Positions 33,427 through 43,099 of a stretch of DNA of 53,065 bases are shown here, piece after piece. Every line of letters starts with the position of its first letter. The first letter of the stretch is position 1. Below the pieces are notes generated by a model. That model saw only the letters and a list, made by a program, of their open reading frames with translations. It ran no database searches and was not told where the DNA came from. The translations under genes were made by a program, and so were the position numbers. Source of the DNA: JAWKRB01 sp041389885 (GTDB taxonomy: Bacteria > Myxococcota_A > Polyangia > Polyangiales > Ga0077539); the NCBI GenBank assembly GCA_041389885.1, contig JAWKRB010000045.1:1-53065 (forward strand). Direction: 5' to 3'.

Positions 33427-34644
33427 ATGACGCCCGAACTCTCCCTCCTCCGCGCGCGGTGGATCGCCGCGATCGCCCTCGCCGCAGCGCCGGCTTGCAC
33501 CACGACGACCACCAGCGCCGACGCCGCCCTCGCCGACGTCCCCGCCGCGCCCGACGTGCCCGACGCGCCGGTCGTGACCGACGCCGCCGTCGCGACCGAC
33601 GCCGCCGAGGTCACGGACGGCGCGCCGCAGGCGCCGGTGTGTCCCTCGGGGACGCCGGGGCGGGAGTGCTTCACCCGCGCGCAGCTCGAGCAGATGCTGC
33701 GCTTTCCGGGGGGAGGGCCCGCGACGGACGCGGGGTTGCCCATCGACGCGGGGTACGCCCCGAACGGCTGCATGCTCCCCGAGTTCGCGCGGAACTCCTG
33801 CTGCAACAGCGCGCAGGTGGGGCCGTGGGTGGAGGGCGATCAGTGCTGCTACTGGTTCTGCCAGGGCGCCTGCTGCGGCCGGGCCTTCACCGTCGAGGGC
33901 GTCGCGAGGGTGGCCGAGGTGCTGCCCGGCGGGGCGTGGTCCGAGGCGTCGACGGTCGCGCGGCTCGACGGGGTCACCGCGCGCGCCCTCGCGGCGGCGT
34001 GGCGCGCGGACGCGCAGATGGAGCACGCGTCCATCGCGTCCTTCGCGCGCGCGACGCTCTCGCTGCTGAGCCTCGGCGCGCCGCCCGAGCTCCTCGCCGA
34101 CACGCAGCGCGCGGTCCTCGACGAGGTCGACCACGCCCGCCGCGCCTTCACCCTCGCGTCGCGCTACGCCGGCCGCGACGAGGCCCCGGGGCCGCTCGAG
34201 CTCCGCGGCGCCTGCGACCCGATGGACCTCGAGTCCTTCGCCCTCGACACGCTGCGCTCGGGCTGCGTCGGCGAGTCCCTCGCCGCGGTGGCCGCCGCGA
34301 CGCAGCGCGACCTCGCGACCGATCCCCTTGCGAGAGAGGCGCTCACGCGCATCGCCGACGACGAGGCCCGCCACGCCGAGCTCGCCTGGAGGACCCTCGC
34401 GTGGTGCGCGCGCGTGGGCGGAGCGCCGCTGCGCCGCGCGCTCCTCGACGCGTGGCGCGGCCTGAGCGGCGGCGCGGTGCTCGGTCCCTTCGCGGACCGC
34501 GCGCCGGGGGTCTCGCCCGCGGCCTGGGCGGCGCACGGTCGCCTCGACGCCGCGCAGCAGGCCGAGAGCGCGCGGGCGACCTGGCGCGCGCTGATCGCGC
34601 CCTGCGTGAGCGCCGTGCTGCCCGAAGGCGTGGCCGACGCCTGA
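33427..34644 (+). CDS. Exported Cys-rich protein with ferritin-like di-iron domain
   Basis: 405 residues from ATG 33427. The signal 'WIAAIALAAAPAC' suggests a lipoprotein, followed by an Asp/Ala/Val-rich linker (about 40-80) and a Cys-rich segment (about 85-160: 'NSCCNSAQVGPW', 'QCCYWFCQGACCGRAF'). Residues about 190-330 form a ferritin-like four-helix unit with metal-ligand candidates: Glu in 'QMEHASIASF', Glu/His in 'LDEVDHARRAF', Glu in 'CVGESLAAV' and Glu/His in 'IADDEARHAELAW'. This could bind a di-iron centre outside the cytoplasm. The function (oxidase, iron binding or sensing) is not known. Confidence 0.75.
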   Translation: MTPELSLLRARWIAAIALAAAPACTTTTTSADAALADVPAAPDVPDAPVVTDAAVATDAAEVTDGAPQAPVCPSGTPGRECFTRAQLEQMLRFPGGGPATDAGLPIDAGYAPNGCMLPEFARNSCCNSAQVGPWVEGDQCCYWFCQGACCGRAFTVEGVARVAEVLPGGAWSEASTVARLDGVTARALAAAWRADAQMEHASIASFARATLSLLSLGAPPELLADTQRAVLDEVDHARRAFTLASRYAGRDEAPGPLELRGACDPMDLESFALDTLRSGCVGESLAAVAAATQRDLATDPLAREALTRIADDEARHAELAWRTLAWCARVGGAPLRRALLDAWRGLSGGAVLGPFADRAPGVSPAAWAAHGRLDAAQQAESARATWRALIAPCVSAVLPEGVADA

Positions 34645-34786
34645 GGGTGCGACCCGCTGCGCGCTTTGACTACATGCAGACCTCAAGGGGTCACAACACT
34701 GATCATCGACGTCGCGCGACGCGCGCTGCCAATTGATCAGGCGTCGCCGACCGGCGGCGCGTGGCTCCGTCGGAGGTGACGATCGA

Positions 34787-35686
34787 ATGCGAAGCGCGTG
34801 GTGGATGGTGTGGGCGGCGTCGGCGATCTCGTGCGTGGGGGCGGCGCCCGAGGACCTGACGGCGCCGTCGTCTCTCAGCGACGACCTGGTGTACGGCTCC
34901 GACGACCGCCGCGATTTCTACGAACTCGACGACCCCGCGCAGCGCCTCGCGGCCGAGTCCACCGCGGCGCTGTTTCGCTTCAGCGCCCTGGGGCGACTCC
35001 GCGACGGCCGCGTCGCCGTGCGCTCGACCAGCACCTACGGCGCCACGCAGAACCTCTGCGTCGAGGAGCCCTACCGCGCGCAGCCCGACGCGGCGTTCTG
35101 CTCGGGCTTTCTCGTCGCGCCCGACGTCATCGCCACCGCGGGGCACTGCGTGGCCAGCGCGCAGGACTGCGCGTCCATCGCCTTCGTCTTCGGGTACCGC
35201 ATGACCGACGCGCGCACCGCGAACACGGTCTTTCCGTCGCGCGACGTGTACTTCTGCCGCGCGGTGATCGGCCGCGAAGAGACCAGCACCAGCGACTGGG
35301 CGCTCATTCGCGTCGACCGCGCCGCCGACCGCGCGCCCCTCTCGCTGCGCCGCAGCGGGACCGTCGCGCTCGGCGCGCCGCTGGTGGTCATGGGTCACCC
35401 CTCGGGGATCCCGCTCAAGGTCGCGGGCAACGCCACCGTGCGGAGCAACCGCGCGGCGGCGTACTTCGAGGCCAACCTCGACACCTACGCGGGCAACTCG
35501 GGCTCGCCGGTGTTCGACGCGCGCACGCTCACGGTGGAGGGCATCCTCGTGCGCGGCAACGAAGACTTCGCCCTCGACAGCCGCAGGCGGTGCTTTCTCT
35601 CGAACCGCTGCGACGACGCGCGGGGCTGCGGCGGGTGGGAGGGCGTGACGCGCGCGTCGCGCTTCGCGTCCCTCGTGCCGCGCTGA
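34787..35686 (+). CDS. Exported trypsin-like serine protease
   Basis: 299 residues from ATG 34787, with GGAGGT 8 bases upstream. Signal peptide 'SAWWMVWAASAISC', possibly lipidated. The chymotrypsin-fold triad is present: His in 'VIATAGHCVAS', Asp in 'TSDWALIRVD' and Ser in 'AGNSGSPVFD'. The sequence also has 'VVMGHPSGIPLKV' typical of glutamyl-endopeptidase/V8-like S1 proteases. About eight cysteines suggest disulphides. Probably a secreted degradative or processing enzyme. The GH31 gene follows 65 bp downstream with its own ribosome site. Confidence 0.85.
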   Translation: MRSAWWMVWAASAISCVGAAPEDLTAPSSLSDDLVYGSDDRRDFYELDDPAQRLAAESTAALFRFSALGRLRDGRVAVRSTSTYGATQNLCVEEPYRAQPDAAFCSGFLVAPDVIATAGHCVASAQDCASIAFVFGYRMTDARTANTVFPSRDVYFCRAVIGREETSTSDWALIRVDRAADRAPLSLRRSGTVALGAPLVVMGHPSGIPLKVAGNATVRSNRAAAYFEANLDTYAGNSGSPVFDARTLTVEGILVRGNEDFALDSRRRCFLSNRCDDARGCGGWEGVTRASRFASLVPR

Positions 35687-35751
35687 GCGCCGAGGTTGAC
35701 GACGCGGGCGCGCTCGGGCTCCATCTCGGCGCACGCCTCGAAGGAGGACTC

Positions 35752-37620
35752 ATGAAGCGCCGCGCGATTCTCCCCTTGTGCCTCGGCCTCGCCGCTTGTT
35801 CTGAGAGCCCCTCCGCGCCGGTCGACGCGGGCGTCGCAGACGCGTCCGACGCGGGCGCGTACGACGGCTCGGCGGCCGACGCGGCCGACTCGGGCTGCGC
35901 CTGGGACGGCGCGATGGAGGAGCCGCCCGAGCCCGCGCTGCACACCCCGCGCTGGGCCTTCGAGCCGTGGATCTCGAAGGACATCTCCGACCGCGCCGAC
36001 ACCTACGCCTTCGTCGACGGCTTCATCTCGAGGGAGATCCCCGTGGGGGCGGTGGTGCTCGATTCGCCCTGGGAGACGCACTACAACACCTTCATCCCGT
36101 CGCCGACGCGCTACGGGGACTTTCCCGGCATGGTGAGGGACATGCACATGCGCGGCGTGCGCGTGGTGCTGTGGACCACCCAGCTGGTGAACTCCATCGG
36201 CTACGACCTCGAGGTCGGCGGGGACATCTACCGCGGCCCCGCGGAGAACCTCGCGCAGGGCGACGCCTGCGGGTTCTTCGTGAACGACAGCGCGCGGTAC
36301 ATGTGGTGGAAGGGCACCGGCTCGTCGGTGGACTTCTTCAACCCCCGCGCGCTCGCGTGGTGGCACCGCCAGCAGGACGTGGTCCTCGACGCGGGGATCG
36401 ACGGGTGGAAGCTCGATTTCGGCGACAGCTACGTCACCACCGCGCGGGTCTCGACGGCGCGGGGGATGGTGTCGCACCAGGAGTACTCCGAGCGGTACTA
36501 CCGAGACTTTCTCGCGTACGGCGTGCAGCGCAGGGGCCGTGAGTTCGTCACGATGGTGCGCGCCTACGACGAGAGCTATCAGTTTCCAGGGAGGTTTTTC
36601 GCGCGGAGGGAGCACGCGCCGGTCGTGTGGATGGGCGACAACCGCCGCGACTGGGTGGGCCTCTCAGACGCCCTCGACCACACCTTTCGCTCGGCGCGCG
36701 CGGGCTACGTGATGCTCGGCAGCGACCTGGGCGGCTACCTCGACCGCGACGACCGCAACCTCATGCAGCTCGTCCCCTACGACCCCGTGAACTTCGCGCG
36801 GTGGACCGCCGTGAGCGCGCTCGCCCTTCATGCAGCTGCACGGTACCGCGGCAACCTCACGCCCTGGACCGCGCCGGAGCAGGCGATGGAGACCGTCGCG
36901 CGGTACCGGTACTGGGCGCACCTGCACCACGCCCTCGTGCCCTACCTCTACGCGCACGCGCAGGAGGCCTACGCGATGACCACGCCGGTGAGCCTCGTGC
37001 GCCCCGTGAGCGCCGACGCGAACACCTGGGCCAACGACTACCGGTACATGCTCGGCGACGCGCTGCTGGTGGCGCCCATCCTCGACGCCACGGGACGTCG
37101 AGACGTGCCCCTCCCCATCGGGCGCTGGTTCGACTGGTGGGACCTCGGGGCCGATCCCCACCCCGGCGAGACCACCCTCTCGAACGTCGACGCCACCGAC
37201 CTGCTGCGCGTGCCGCTGTACGTGCGCGAGGGATCGATCCTGCCGCTCCGCGTGGACCACCCCGTGCTGAACCTGGGCAGCCCTGGGAGCGCGCTGACGC
37301 TCCTGGTGTTCCCCAGGGCGTCGCAGGCCACGAGCGTTCGGCTGCACGAGGGCGACGCGCCGGCGGAGGTCACCGCCTCGCAGACCGCCACGGCGGTGGA
37401 CGTGACCCTCCCGATGAGCGCGAGCGGGTACGTCGTCGGCGTGCGTGTGGCCGCGGCGCCGACCGCGGTGAGCGCGATGGGCCGCGCCCTCGCGACGGTG
37501 GCCGACCGCGCCGCCCTCGACGCCGCGACCGAGGGGTGGTTCTACGAGCCCGCGAGAAAGCTCGCCTGGGTACGCGTCGCCGGCGGCGCGGGGAGTGTGC
37601 GCGTCAGCCTCGCGCCCTGA
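35752..37620 (+). CDS. GH31-family glycoside hydrolase lipoprotein
   Basis: 622 residues from ATG 35752, with a near-perfect AAGGAGG site. Lipobox 'LGLAAC' (Cys16) and a short Asp/Ala linker. The GH31 (beta/alpha)8 domain covers about residues 65-480: catalytic nucleophile Asp222 in 'GWKLDFGD' and acid/base candidate Asp296 in 'VVWMGDNRRDW'. The C-terminal beta domains include 'YMLGDALLVAPILDATG', typical of alpha-glucosidases and alpha-xylosidases. It lacks a clear N-terminal beta domain, so it is shorter than many GH31 enzymes. It probably releases alpha-linked sugars at the cell surface. Exact substrate not deducible. Confidence 0.88.
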   Translation: MKRRAILPLCLGLAACSESPSAPVDAGVADASDAGAYDGSAADAADSGCAWDGAMEEPPEPALHTPRWAFEPWISKDISDRADTYAFVDGFISREIPVGAVVLDSPWETHYNTFIPSPTRYGDFPGMVRDMHMRGVRVVLWTTQLVNSIGYDLEVGGDIYRGPAENLAQGDACGFFVNDSARYMWWKGTGSSVDFFNPRALAWWHRQQDVVLDAGIDGWKLDFGDSYVTTARVSTARGMVSHQEYSERYYRDFLAYGVQRRGREFVTMVRAYDESYQFPGRFFARREHAPVVWMGDNRRDWVGLSDALDHTFRSARAGYVMLGSDLGGYLDRDDRNLMQLVPYDPVNFARWTAVSALALHAAARYRGNLTPWTAPEQAMETVARYRYWAHLHHALVPYLYAHAQEAYAMTTPVSLVRPVSADANTWANDYRYMLGDALLVAPILDATGRRDVPLPIGRWFDWWDLGADPHPGETTLSNVDATDLLRVPLYVREGSILPLRVDHPVLNLGSPGSALTLLVFPRASQATSVRLHEGDAPAEVTASQTATAVDVTLPMSASGYVVGVRVAAAPTAVSAMGRALATVADRAALDAATEGWFYEPARKLAWVRVAGGAGSVRVSLAP

Positions 37621-37623
37621 GCC

Positions 37624-39414
37624 TCAAGGCGAGGGCGTCGCGGTGTGCTGCAGCGCGCCCACGTCAGGGAGCGTCGTGGCCGGGCGAGGCGCCCACAGCA
37701 CCTGCAGCGTCTGCACCAGCACGGCGGTGAGCAGCGCGTGCAGCAGCAGCAGGATCACCACCGTCGGGAGCGTGAACGACACCTCGCGGCGGTACCAAGA
37801 GCCACTCTTCGCCGCGGGGACCTTCGGCGCCCAGTCTTCGAAGGAGCGACCGTCGCCCAGGCCCAGCCCCCGAGGGTCGGGCGCGGCGGGCGCCCGGGGG
37901 ATCGAGATGAGCTCGATGGGCTCATCGTTCTCGGCCTCGAGCGCCGGCGGCGGAGCCGAGGAGGTTCGGGTCTCTTGTGACCGTCGTCGAGGTCGGCGGG
38001 TCTCGTCGCCGCGCGACTGGGTGACGTCCTCGCCGATGTCTCGCAGCCCTCGCGCGACCTCGATCGACTCGCGGTGCACGTTCGGCGGCGGGGGCTCGCT
38101 GCGCTTCTTCTCCTCGAGCTCGGCCTCGCGCTCGCGGGCGATGACCGCGATCACCTCGGGGTCGTCGATGACCCCCGAGCCGAGGCTCACGAAGGCGTCA
38201 CCGACGTCGATGGGGCCGTGGCGCTCGATCTCCTCGCGGGGGACGCGCACGGTGGTCTCTTCGCGCGCCGTCGCGAAGGGCAGCAGCGCTGAGGCGTCGA
38301 CGTCGTGCGCCGTCGCGATGCGCGGCATGACCATCTCCTCCGACGCGCGGCGAGGGCGCGCCGCCGCCGCCCGGGGACCTGGGCTCACCGCCGCGCCCAC
38401 CGCAGGGAACTGCCCCGTCGGGACACGCGCGCGCACCACGTCGACGGGCGCCGGGCGCGTGCCCGGAGGGCGCGACGACACCATCGGCGCCGTGCTGGCG
38501 CGGAGGCCCGCGGAGCCGGGGAGCAGCGGCGGCGACATGGTGAGCCGCGTCGCGTGGTCGGCGGTCACCCGGCGCGTCGAGAGCGCGGCGTCGGGCACCC
38601 GAGACCTCGCCGACTCGAGCTCGCCGAGGAGCTCCGCCACGCTGCCCTGGCGCCGGCCGGGCTCGAAGCTCCAGGCGCGGCGCAGCACGTGGTCGAGGGG
38701 CGCGGCCGACTCGTGGGTGATCGCGGCCACCGAGGGGAGCACGCCGTGGCGCATCGCCGTGAGCACCTGCATGGTGCCTCCCGCGAACGCGGGGCGCCCC
38801 GTGAGCAGCTCGTAGGCGAAGGTCGCGAGGGAGAACACGTCGGAGTGCACCCCCAGGCTCTCGCCCATGAGCTCCTCCGGAGAGAGCGACGAGGGCTTCG
38901 CGGCGGGGTGGTGCGGGCGGTCGGCGTGGCCCACGGCCAGCACCTTCACGGTGCCCAGCGGCGCGGTGATCATCACCGTCTCGGGCATGAGCGCGCGGTG
39001 CAGCACCGGCGGCGTGCGGGAGTGCAGGTAGCTCAGCGCGGAGCTCACGTCGCGGAGGATCTTGAGCACCTCCGAGCTCTGAAACACCCGGCCGCTCGCG
39101 AGCTCGGCGCGCAGCGTGCGGCCGTCGACCCACTCGGTCACCACCACCGGGAGGTCGTTGGACGTGTAGCCGAGCGCGTAGACCTCGACGAGGTTCGGGT
39201 GACGCAGGCTGCGCCCGAGCACCGCCATCTTCTCGAACCAGTCGCGCAGCTCCTCGACGTGCAAGGGGTGCAGCACGAGGGCGCATGCGGTGCGCTTGTC
39301 CGAAGCGTCGGTGGGGCGCGCGCGATAGACCAGCCCGACCCGATCGGCGTGGCTCAGCCGACCGAGGGAGAAGCCTCCGGGGAGGAGGGATCCGGGTGAC
39401 GCCATCCTGCTCAT
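37624..39414 (-). CDS. Membrane-anchored protein pseudokinase (Ser/Thr kinase fold)
   Basis: 596 residues. Residues about 15-270 follow the Ser/Thr kinase pattern ('LRHPNLVEVYALGY', 'DVSSALSYLHSRTPPVLHRA', 'GVHSDVFSLATFAYELLTGR'), but the catalytic parts are lost. The glycine loop is 'LGRLSHADRVG', the VAIK lysine region reads 'CALVLHP', HRDLKPxN reads 'HRALMPETV', and DFG reads 'LAVG'. It should therefore be a pseudokinase that binds rather than phosphorylates. A long disordered, charged region (about 280-545) leads to one C-terminal membrane segment ('VVILLLLHALLTAVLVQTL'). It is convergent with the GH31 gene, 3 bp apart. Confidence 0.82.
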   Translation of the reverse strand: MSRMASPGSLLPGGFSLGRLSHADRVGLVYRARPTDASDKRTACALVLHPLHVEELRDWFEKMAVLGRSLRHPNLVEVYALGYTSNDLPVVVTEWVDGRTLRAELASGRVFQSSEVLKILRDVSSALSYLHSRTPPVLHRALMPETVMITAPLGTVKVLAVGHADRPHHPAAKPSSLSPEELMGESLGVHSDVFSLATFAYELLTGRPAFAGGTMQVLTAMRHGVLPSVAAITHESAAPLDHVLRRAWSFEPGRRQGSVAELLGELESARSRVPDAALSTRRVTADHATRLTMSPPLLPGSAGLRASTAPMVSSRPPGTRPAPVDVVRARVPTGQFPAVGAAVSPGPRAAAARPRRASEEMVMPRIATAHDVDASALLPFATAREETTVRVPREEIERHGPIDVGDAFVSLGSGVIDDPEVIAVIAREREAELEEKKRSEPPPPNVHRESIEVARGLRDIGEDVTQSRGDETRRPRRRSQETRTSSAPPPALEAENDEPIELISIPRAPAAPDPRGLGLGDGRSFEDWAPKVPAAKSGSWYRREVSFTLPTVVILLLLHALLTAVLVQTLQVLWAPRPATTLPDVGALQHTATPSP

Positions 39415-39543
39415 CGATGGAGCGAACGCTACCTCAAACAGGTCGCGCGCCGCGACACGCGAGGTCGTTCAGAGGCTTGGAAATCGCAGAAAGATGTCCA
39501 GCGACGGTGGTCACAACCGCCCCAGCGGACGGCGTGTCCCAGG

Positions 39544-41454
39544 TCAGCGGGGCGCGCGGCCCGAGCGACGCTCGCGGCGCACGCGCGCGATGGCGTTGAC
39601 CTCGTTGGCGATGACGCCGTTGAAGGGCGCGGCGATGGCGTCGCCGGTGCCGGCGATGACGGCGATCACGCGCTGCGGCGAGAGGCTCGGGTCGAGGGCG
39701 AGGATCTTGCCCGCGAGGTTGGCGACGTTGGGCGAGGCCATGGAGGTCCCCGAGAGGGGCACGCGGCTGCCGTTGGGGATGAGCGAGTCGACCTCGACGC
39801 CGTGGTCGAAGACGCGCACGCGCTCGGGGTTCGAGTTGGTGAAGGTCGCCCAGTTGCCGAAGCGGTCGACGGCGCCCACCACGAGGAGGTTGGGCGCGTC
39901 GAGGGCGGCGGGGACCTCGCCGTACTCCATCACGTCCTGGTTGGAGTTGCCCGCGGCGACGACGAAGAGGGTGTTGGGGCAGGCGGCGAAGACCGAGGCC
40001 CAGTTCTCCCTGCGGCGCTGGTGAATCACCTCGGCGCGGGCGCGCACGGCCTCGTCGTCGGCGTAGCGGTCGCGCTCGTGGCGGAGCTCGGCCTCGACGT
40101 ACTCGCGCGAGAAGCCCAGCGAGGCGTTCACCACGCGGATGCTGTGTCGGTTGATGAAGCCGGCGATGTGGTTGATGTTCTCGCGCTCGGCGTCGAGCTC
40201 GGCGTCGGTGGGGCCGCGGTGGTGGTAGAGCCTGTGCTCCCCCGCCCAGGCGCTGCGAAAGACCGCGAGGCGCGCGTGGGGGTTGCCCGCCATGAGAATC
40301 CCCGCGACGTGCGTGCCGTGCGACCACTCGCCGATGTTGTCGAGGTTCGAGCTCAGGGCCTCGAGGGCCGCCGAGTCGGTGACCGAGCGCTGGAGCTCGA
40401 GCACGCGCTGCGCGTCGGGGGTGGTGGCCATGCCCGCGCGGAGGTCCATCACGCCGCGGAGAAAGGGCACGTAGCGCTCGAGCACGTCGGCGGGGGGCTC
40501 GAACAGCAGGGCGGTGTTGGGCGCGTCGCCGTCGCTCACGACGCCCGAGATGTCGTCGACGAGGCCGTTGTGGTCGTCGTCCTGGCCGTTGGGCTGCTCC
40601 CCGCCGTTGACGAACATCCGGCCGGGAAAGAGCGCGGGGTTGGTCCCGAGGTCCCAGACGCCGACGCGCACCTCGCGGGCGTCGCGGGCGCCGGCGAGGT
40701 CGACGGTGCCGAAGCGAAAGTCAGGGTCCGCGGGGCGGGCGTTGTTCGCCGCGCGCACGGTCTCGATGGCCGCGAGAAAGCGCGCGCGGTTGCGCACGAT
40801 CTCGGGCATCACCGCGGAGAAATACAGCGCCGAGCGCGCGGTGTCCTGCGACACGAGCTGCTGCCGGGTGTTCGCCACCCGCGCGTCGAGCTGCTGCTGG
40901 GTCTGAAAGATCTGGAACACCACCGTCGACGCCCCGAAGCGCGCCCTCGGCAGCGAGCGAAAGACCTCCTCCACCGCGCGCTGCTGGGCGGCCTCGTCGG
41001 GCCCGGCCCCGCGGCGCGCGAGCTCCGCGAGGAGCGTGGTGCCGACGTACGCGAGGTTGCGGTTGCGCGCCTTCGCCCGAACGTACTGCACGATCTGCCC
41101 CGCGCGCGCGTCGTCTCCGCTCGCCATCGCGACGATCGCGAGGTCGAGCAGCTGGTCGCAGGTGCGCCCCGCGAGGGCGGGCGCGTGCTCGATGTCGGCG
41201 AGGTGCGCGTCGAGCCGGGCGAGGTCGAAATCGGGCTGCGCCGCGCGCACCTGGCGGGTCGCGCCCTCGGTGATGATCCGCGCGAGGGCGGCGTTGTCGA
41301 GGCCGTCCCAGGGCGAGGCGGGGGCCGCCGGGGGCGCGCCTGCGTCGCTCGGATTCGCTTGCGCCACAGGCGCTTCGGCGGTCGGCTGGGTCTGCCTCCC
41401 GCTGCATCCCAGGGCGAGGAGCGTGGCGAGGACGAGGCTTCGAGGTTCCTTCAT
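39544..41454 (-). CDS. Subtilisin-like (S8) serine protease lipoprotein
   Basis: 636 residues from ATG 41454. The signal 'SLVLATLLALGC' ends in a lipobox (Cys17). The catalytic triad is Asp268 in 'VRVGVWDLGTNP', His379 in 'WSHGTHVAGI' and Ser571 in 'SGTSMASPNVANLAG', with the oxyanion Asn503 in 'VVAAGNSN'. About 110 residues separate Asp and His, longer than in subtilisin, and include an acidic 'NGQDDDHNGLVDD' calcium-loop-like stretch. Residues 50-250 are a helical N-terminal domain without a known match, possibly an inhibitory propeptide or a binding domain. Divergent from the histidine kinase gene, 66 bp apart. Confidence 0.88.
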   Translation of the reverse strand: MKEPRSLVLATLLALGCSGRQTQPTAEAPVAQANPSDAGAPPAAPASPWDGLDNAALARIITEGATRQVRAAQPDFDLARLDAHLADIEHAPALAGRTCDQLLDLAIVAMASGDDARAGQIVQYVRAKARNRNLAYVGTTLLAELARRGAGPDEAAQQRAVEEVFRSLPRARFGASTVVFQIFQTQQQLDARVANTRQQLVSQDTARSALYFSAVMPEIVRNRARFLAAIETVRAANNARPADPDFRFGTVDLAGARDAREVRVGVWDLGTNPALFPGRMFVNGGEQPNGQDDDHNGLVDDISGVVSDGDAPNTALLFEPPADVLERYVPFLRGVMDLRAGMATTPDAQRVLELQRSVTDSAALEALSSNLDNIGEWSHGTHVAGILMAGNPHARLAVFRSAWAGEHRLYHHRGPTDAELDAERENINHIAGFINRHSIRVVNASLGFSREYVEAELRHERDRYADDEAVRARAEVIHQRRRENWASVFAACPNTLFVVAAGNSNQDVMEYGEVPAALDAPNLLVVGAVDRFGNWATFTNSNPERVRVFDHGVEVDSLIPNGSRVPLSGTSMASPNVANLAGKILALDPSLSPQRVIAVIAGTGDAIAAPFNGVIANEVNAIARVRRERRSGRAPR

Positions 41455-41520
41455 GGCCGCGGAGGATCGCACATCCCGCGCCCCTCGCGCGCACGCCGGG
41501 GCGCCCTCTGGACATCGCCC

Positions 41521-43056
41521 GTGGCGCGGGTCCACCGTCGCCCGGTGGAATCGTCGCCGCCGTCGGACCGGCCTCCCCCGCCCCGCGCGACCTTCGGGCT
41601 GCGCATGCAGATCGCGCTCGCGCTCCTCGGGGTGCTGCTCCTCGCGGCGTCGCTGGCGATGGTGGCGATCCAGCCCCTGGCGGGCGCCTCGGGTCGCATC
41701 GCGCGACGTCGTCTCGGGATCACCCTCTCGCGCGCCGTCGCGGGGCAGGTGTGGCTCACCGCCGACCGCGCGGGGGTGCAGACCCTCCTCGAAGAGAGCG
41801 TGGGCGAGGGGGGGCTCGCGGGCGCGGCGGTGTACGACCTGCAGGGGCACCTCGAGGCGCGCGCGGGGATCTTGATGCTCCCGGTCTCTCGCCGCCCCTT
41901 TCACCACGACGGCCACGTCATCGCGGGGGACGTGATGTCGGTGTCGGTGCTGCTCCCCGGCCGCGGGGTCTTCGCGGCGGAGACCTCGCTCGAGCCCGGC
42001 GCGGCGGGGCGCGCGGTGCCCGCGCTGATCGTGCTGTACACCGGCTCCGCGGGGCTGCTCGCGCTGGTGGTGGTCTACCTGCTGCTCACCCGCTGGATCA
42101 TTCGCCCCGTCGAGGCGCTCACCCGCGCGGCCGAGCGCGTCGCCGCGGGCCGACGCGACGTGCGCGCGGAGCCCAGGGGCGCGATCGAGGTGGTGGGCGC
42201 GGCCGACGCCTTCAACCGTATGACCGAGCAGCTCAGCGCGCGGGAGGCGGAGCTCAACGCGCGGGTGCAGGAGCTCGAGCGCACCACCCTCGAGCTGCGC
42301 CGCGCGCAGGACCAGGTCGTTCGGGGCGAGCGCCTCGCCACGGTGGGCCGCCTCGCGGCGGGCATCGCGCACGAGGTCGGCAACCCCCTCGCGGCGATCG
42401 TGGGGCTCGCCGACGTGCTCAAGGAGGGCGGCCTCGACGAGGGCGAGAGCGAGGAGTTCGCCACGCGCATCGGCCGCGAGGCGCAGCGGATTCACCGCAC
42501 GGTGCGAGAGCTGCTGGACTACGCCCGCGCCGCGCCGAGCGGCGACGAGGCCGAGCCGCGAGAGGCCACCGCGGGCGAGGTGGGCGAGGCGGCGGAGCAG
42601 GTGAGCCGGCTGCTGCGCCCGCAGAAGTCGATGAAGGACATCGCCTTCGAGGTCGAGCTGGCCGACGAGTCGTTCCCCGTCGGGGTGTCGAACGACCGGC
42701 TGGTGCAGGTGTTCTTGAACCTCGTGCTCAACGCCGCCGACGCGATCCACGGGGCCGGGGGCGTCGGGTCGATCGCGCTGCGCGCGCGGGTCGAGGGCGA
42801 GCGGGTGGTGATCGAGGTGGTGGACGACGGCCCAGGCGTGCCAGAAGCCTTGCGAGACAAGGTGTTCGAACCCTTCTTCACCACCAAGCCCGCGGGGGAG
42901 GGGACCGGCCTCGGCCTGTCGATCTCCGCGGCGATCGTCGAGCAGGCGGGGGGATCGATCCGCGCCGAGGACCGCGGCGACGGCGCCGGCGGCACGCGGA
43001 TGGTGATCGAGCTCCCGCGCCGGGGCGAGGTCTCGGGCGAGGCGCCCGCGGGCTGA
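41521..43056 (+). CDS. Sensor histidine kinase
   Basis: About 511 residues from GTG 41521; GTG 41545 and ATG 41605 are alternatives. Membrane segments at about 29-50 and 167-190 enclose a periplasmic sensor of about 115 residues. HAMP region at 190-240, then a coiled-coil. The dimerisation domain has 'LAAGIAHEVGNPLAAIVG' with phosphoacceptor His284. The ATPase domain has N-box 'VFLNLVLNAADAI', G1 'VVDDGPGVP', F-box 'FEPFFTTKP' and G2 'GTGLGLSIS'. All catalytic boxes are intact. No response regulator gene is adjacent, so the partner lies elsewhere. Confidence 0.92.
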   Translation: MARVHRRPVESSPPSDRPPPPRATFGLRMQIALALLGVLLLAASLAMVAIQPLAGASGRIARRRLGITLSRAVAGQVWLTADRAGVQTLLEESVGEGGLAGAAVYDLQGHLEARAGILMLPVSRRPFHHDGHVIAGDVMSVSVLLPGRGVFAAETSLEPGAAGRAVPALIVLYTGSAGLLALVVVYLLLTRWIIRPVEALTRAAERVAAGRRDVRAEPRGAIEVVGAADAFNRMTEQLSAREAELNARVQELERTTLELRRAQDQVVRGERLATVGRLAAGIAHEVGNPLAAIVGLADVLKEGGLDEGESEEFATRIGREAQRIHRTVRELLDYARAAPSGDEAEPREATAGEVGEAAEQVSRLLRPQKSMKDIAFEVELADESFPVGVSNDRLVQVFLNLVLNAADAIHGAGGVGSIALRARVEGERVVIEVVDDGPGVPEALRDKVFEPFFTTKPAGEGTGLGLSISAAIVEQAGGSIRAEDRGDGAGGTRMVIELPRRGEVSGEAPAG

Positions 43057-43099
43057 GCCTGGCTTGACACCCGCCGCGCGGCTCGGGACGCTCACGCCG

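Noticed and set aside
43064..43092. Perfect TTGACA before the lysozyme gene as a -35 box
   Set aside because: No acceptable -10 sequence 16-19 bases downstream in this GC-rich stretch; it may just be chance.
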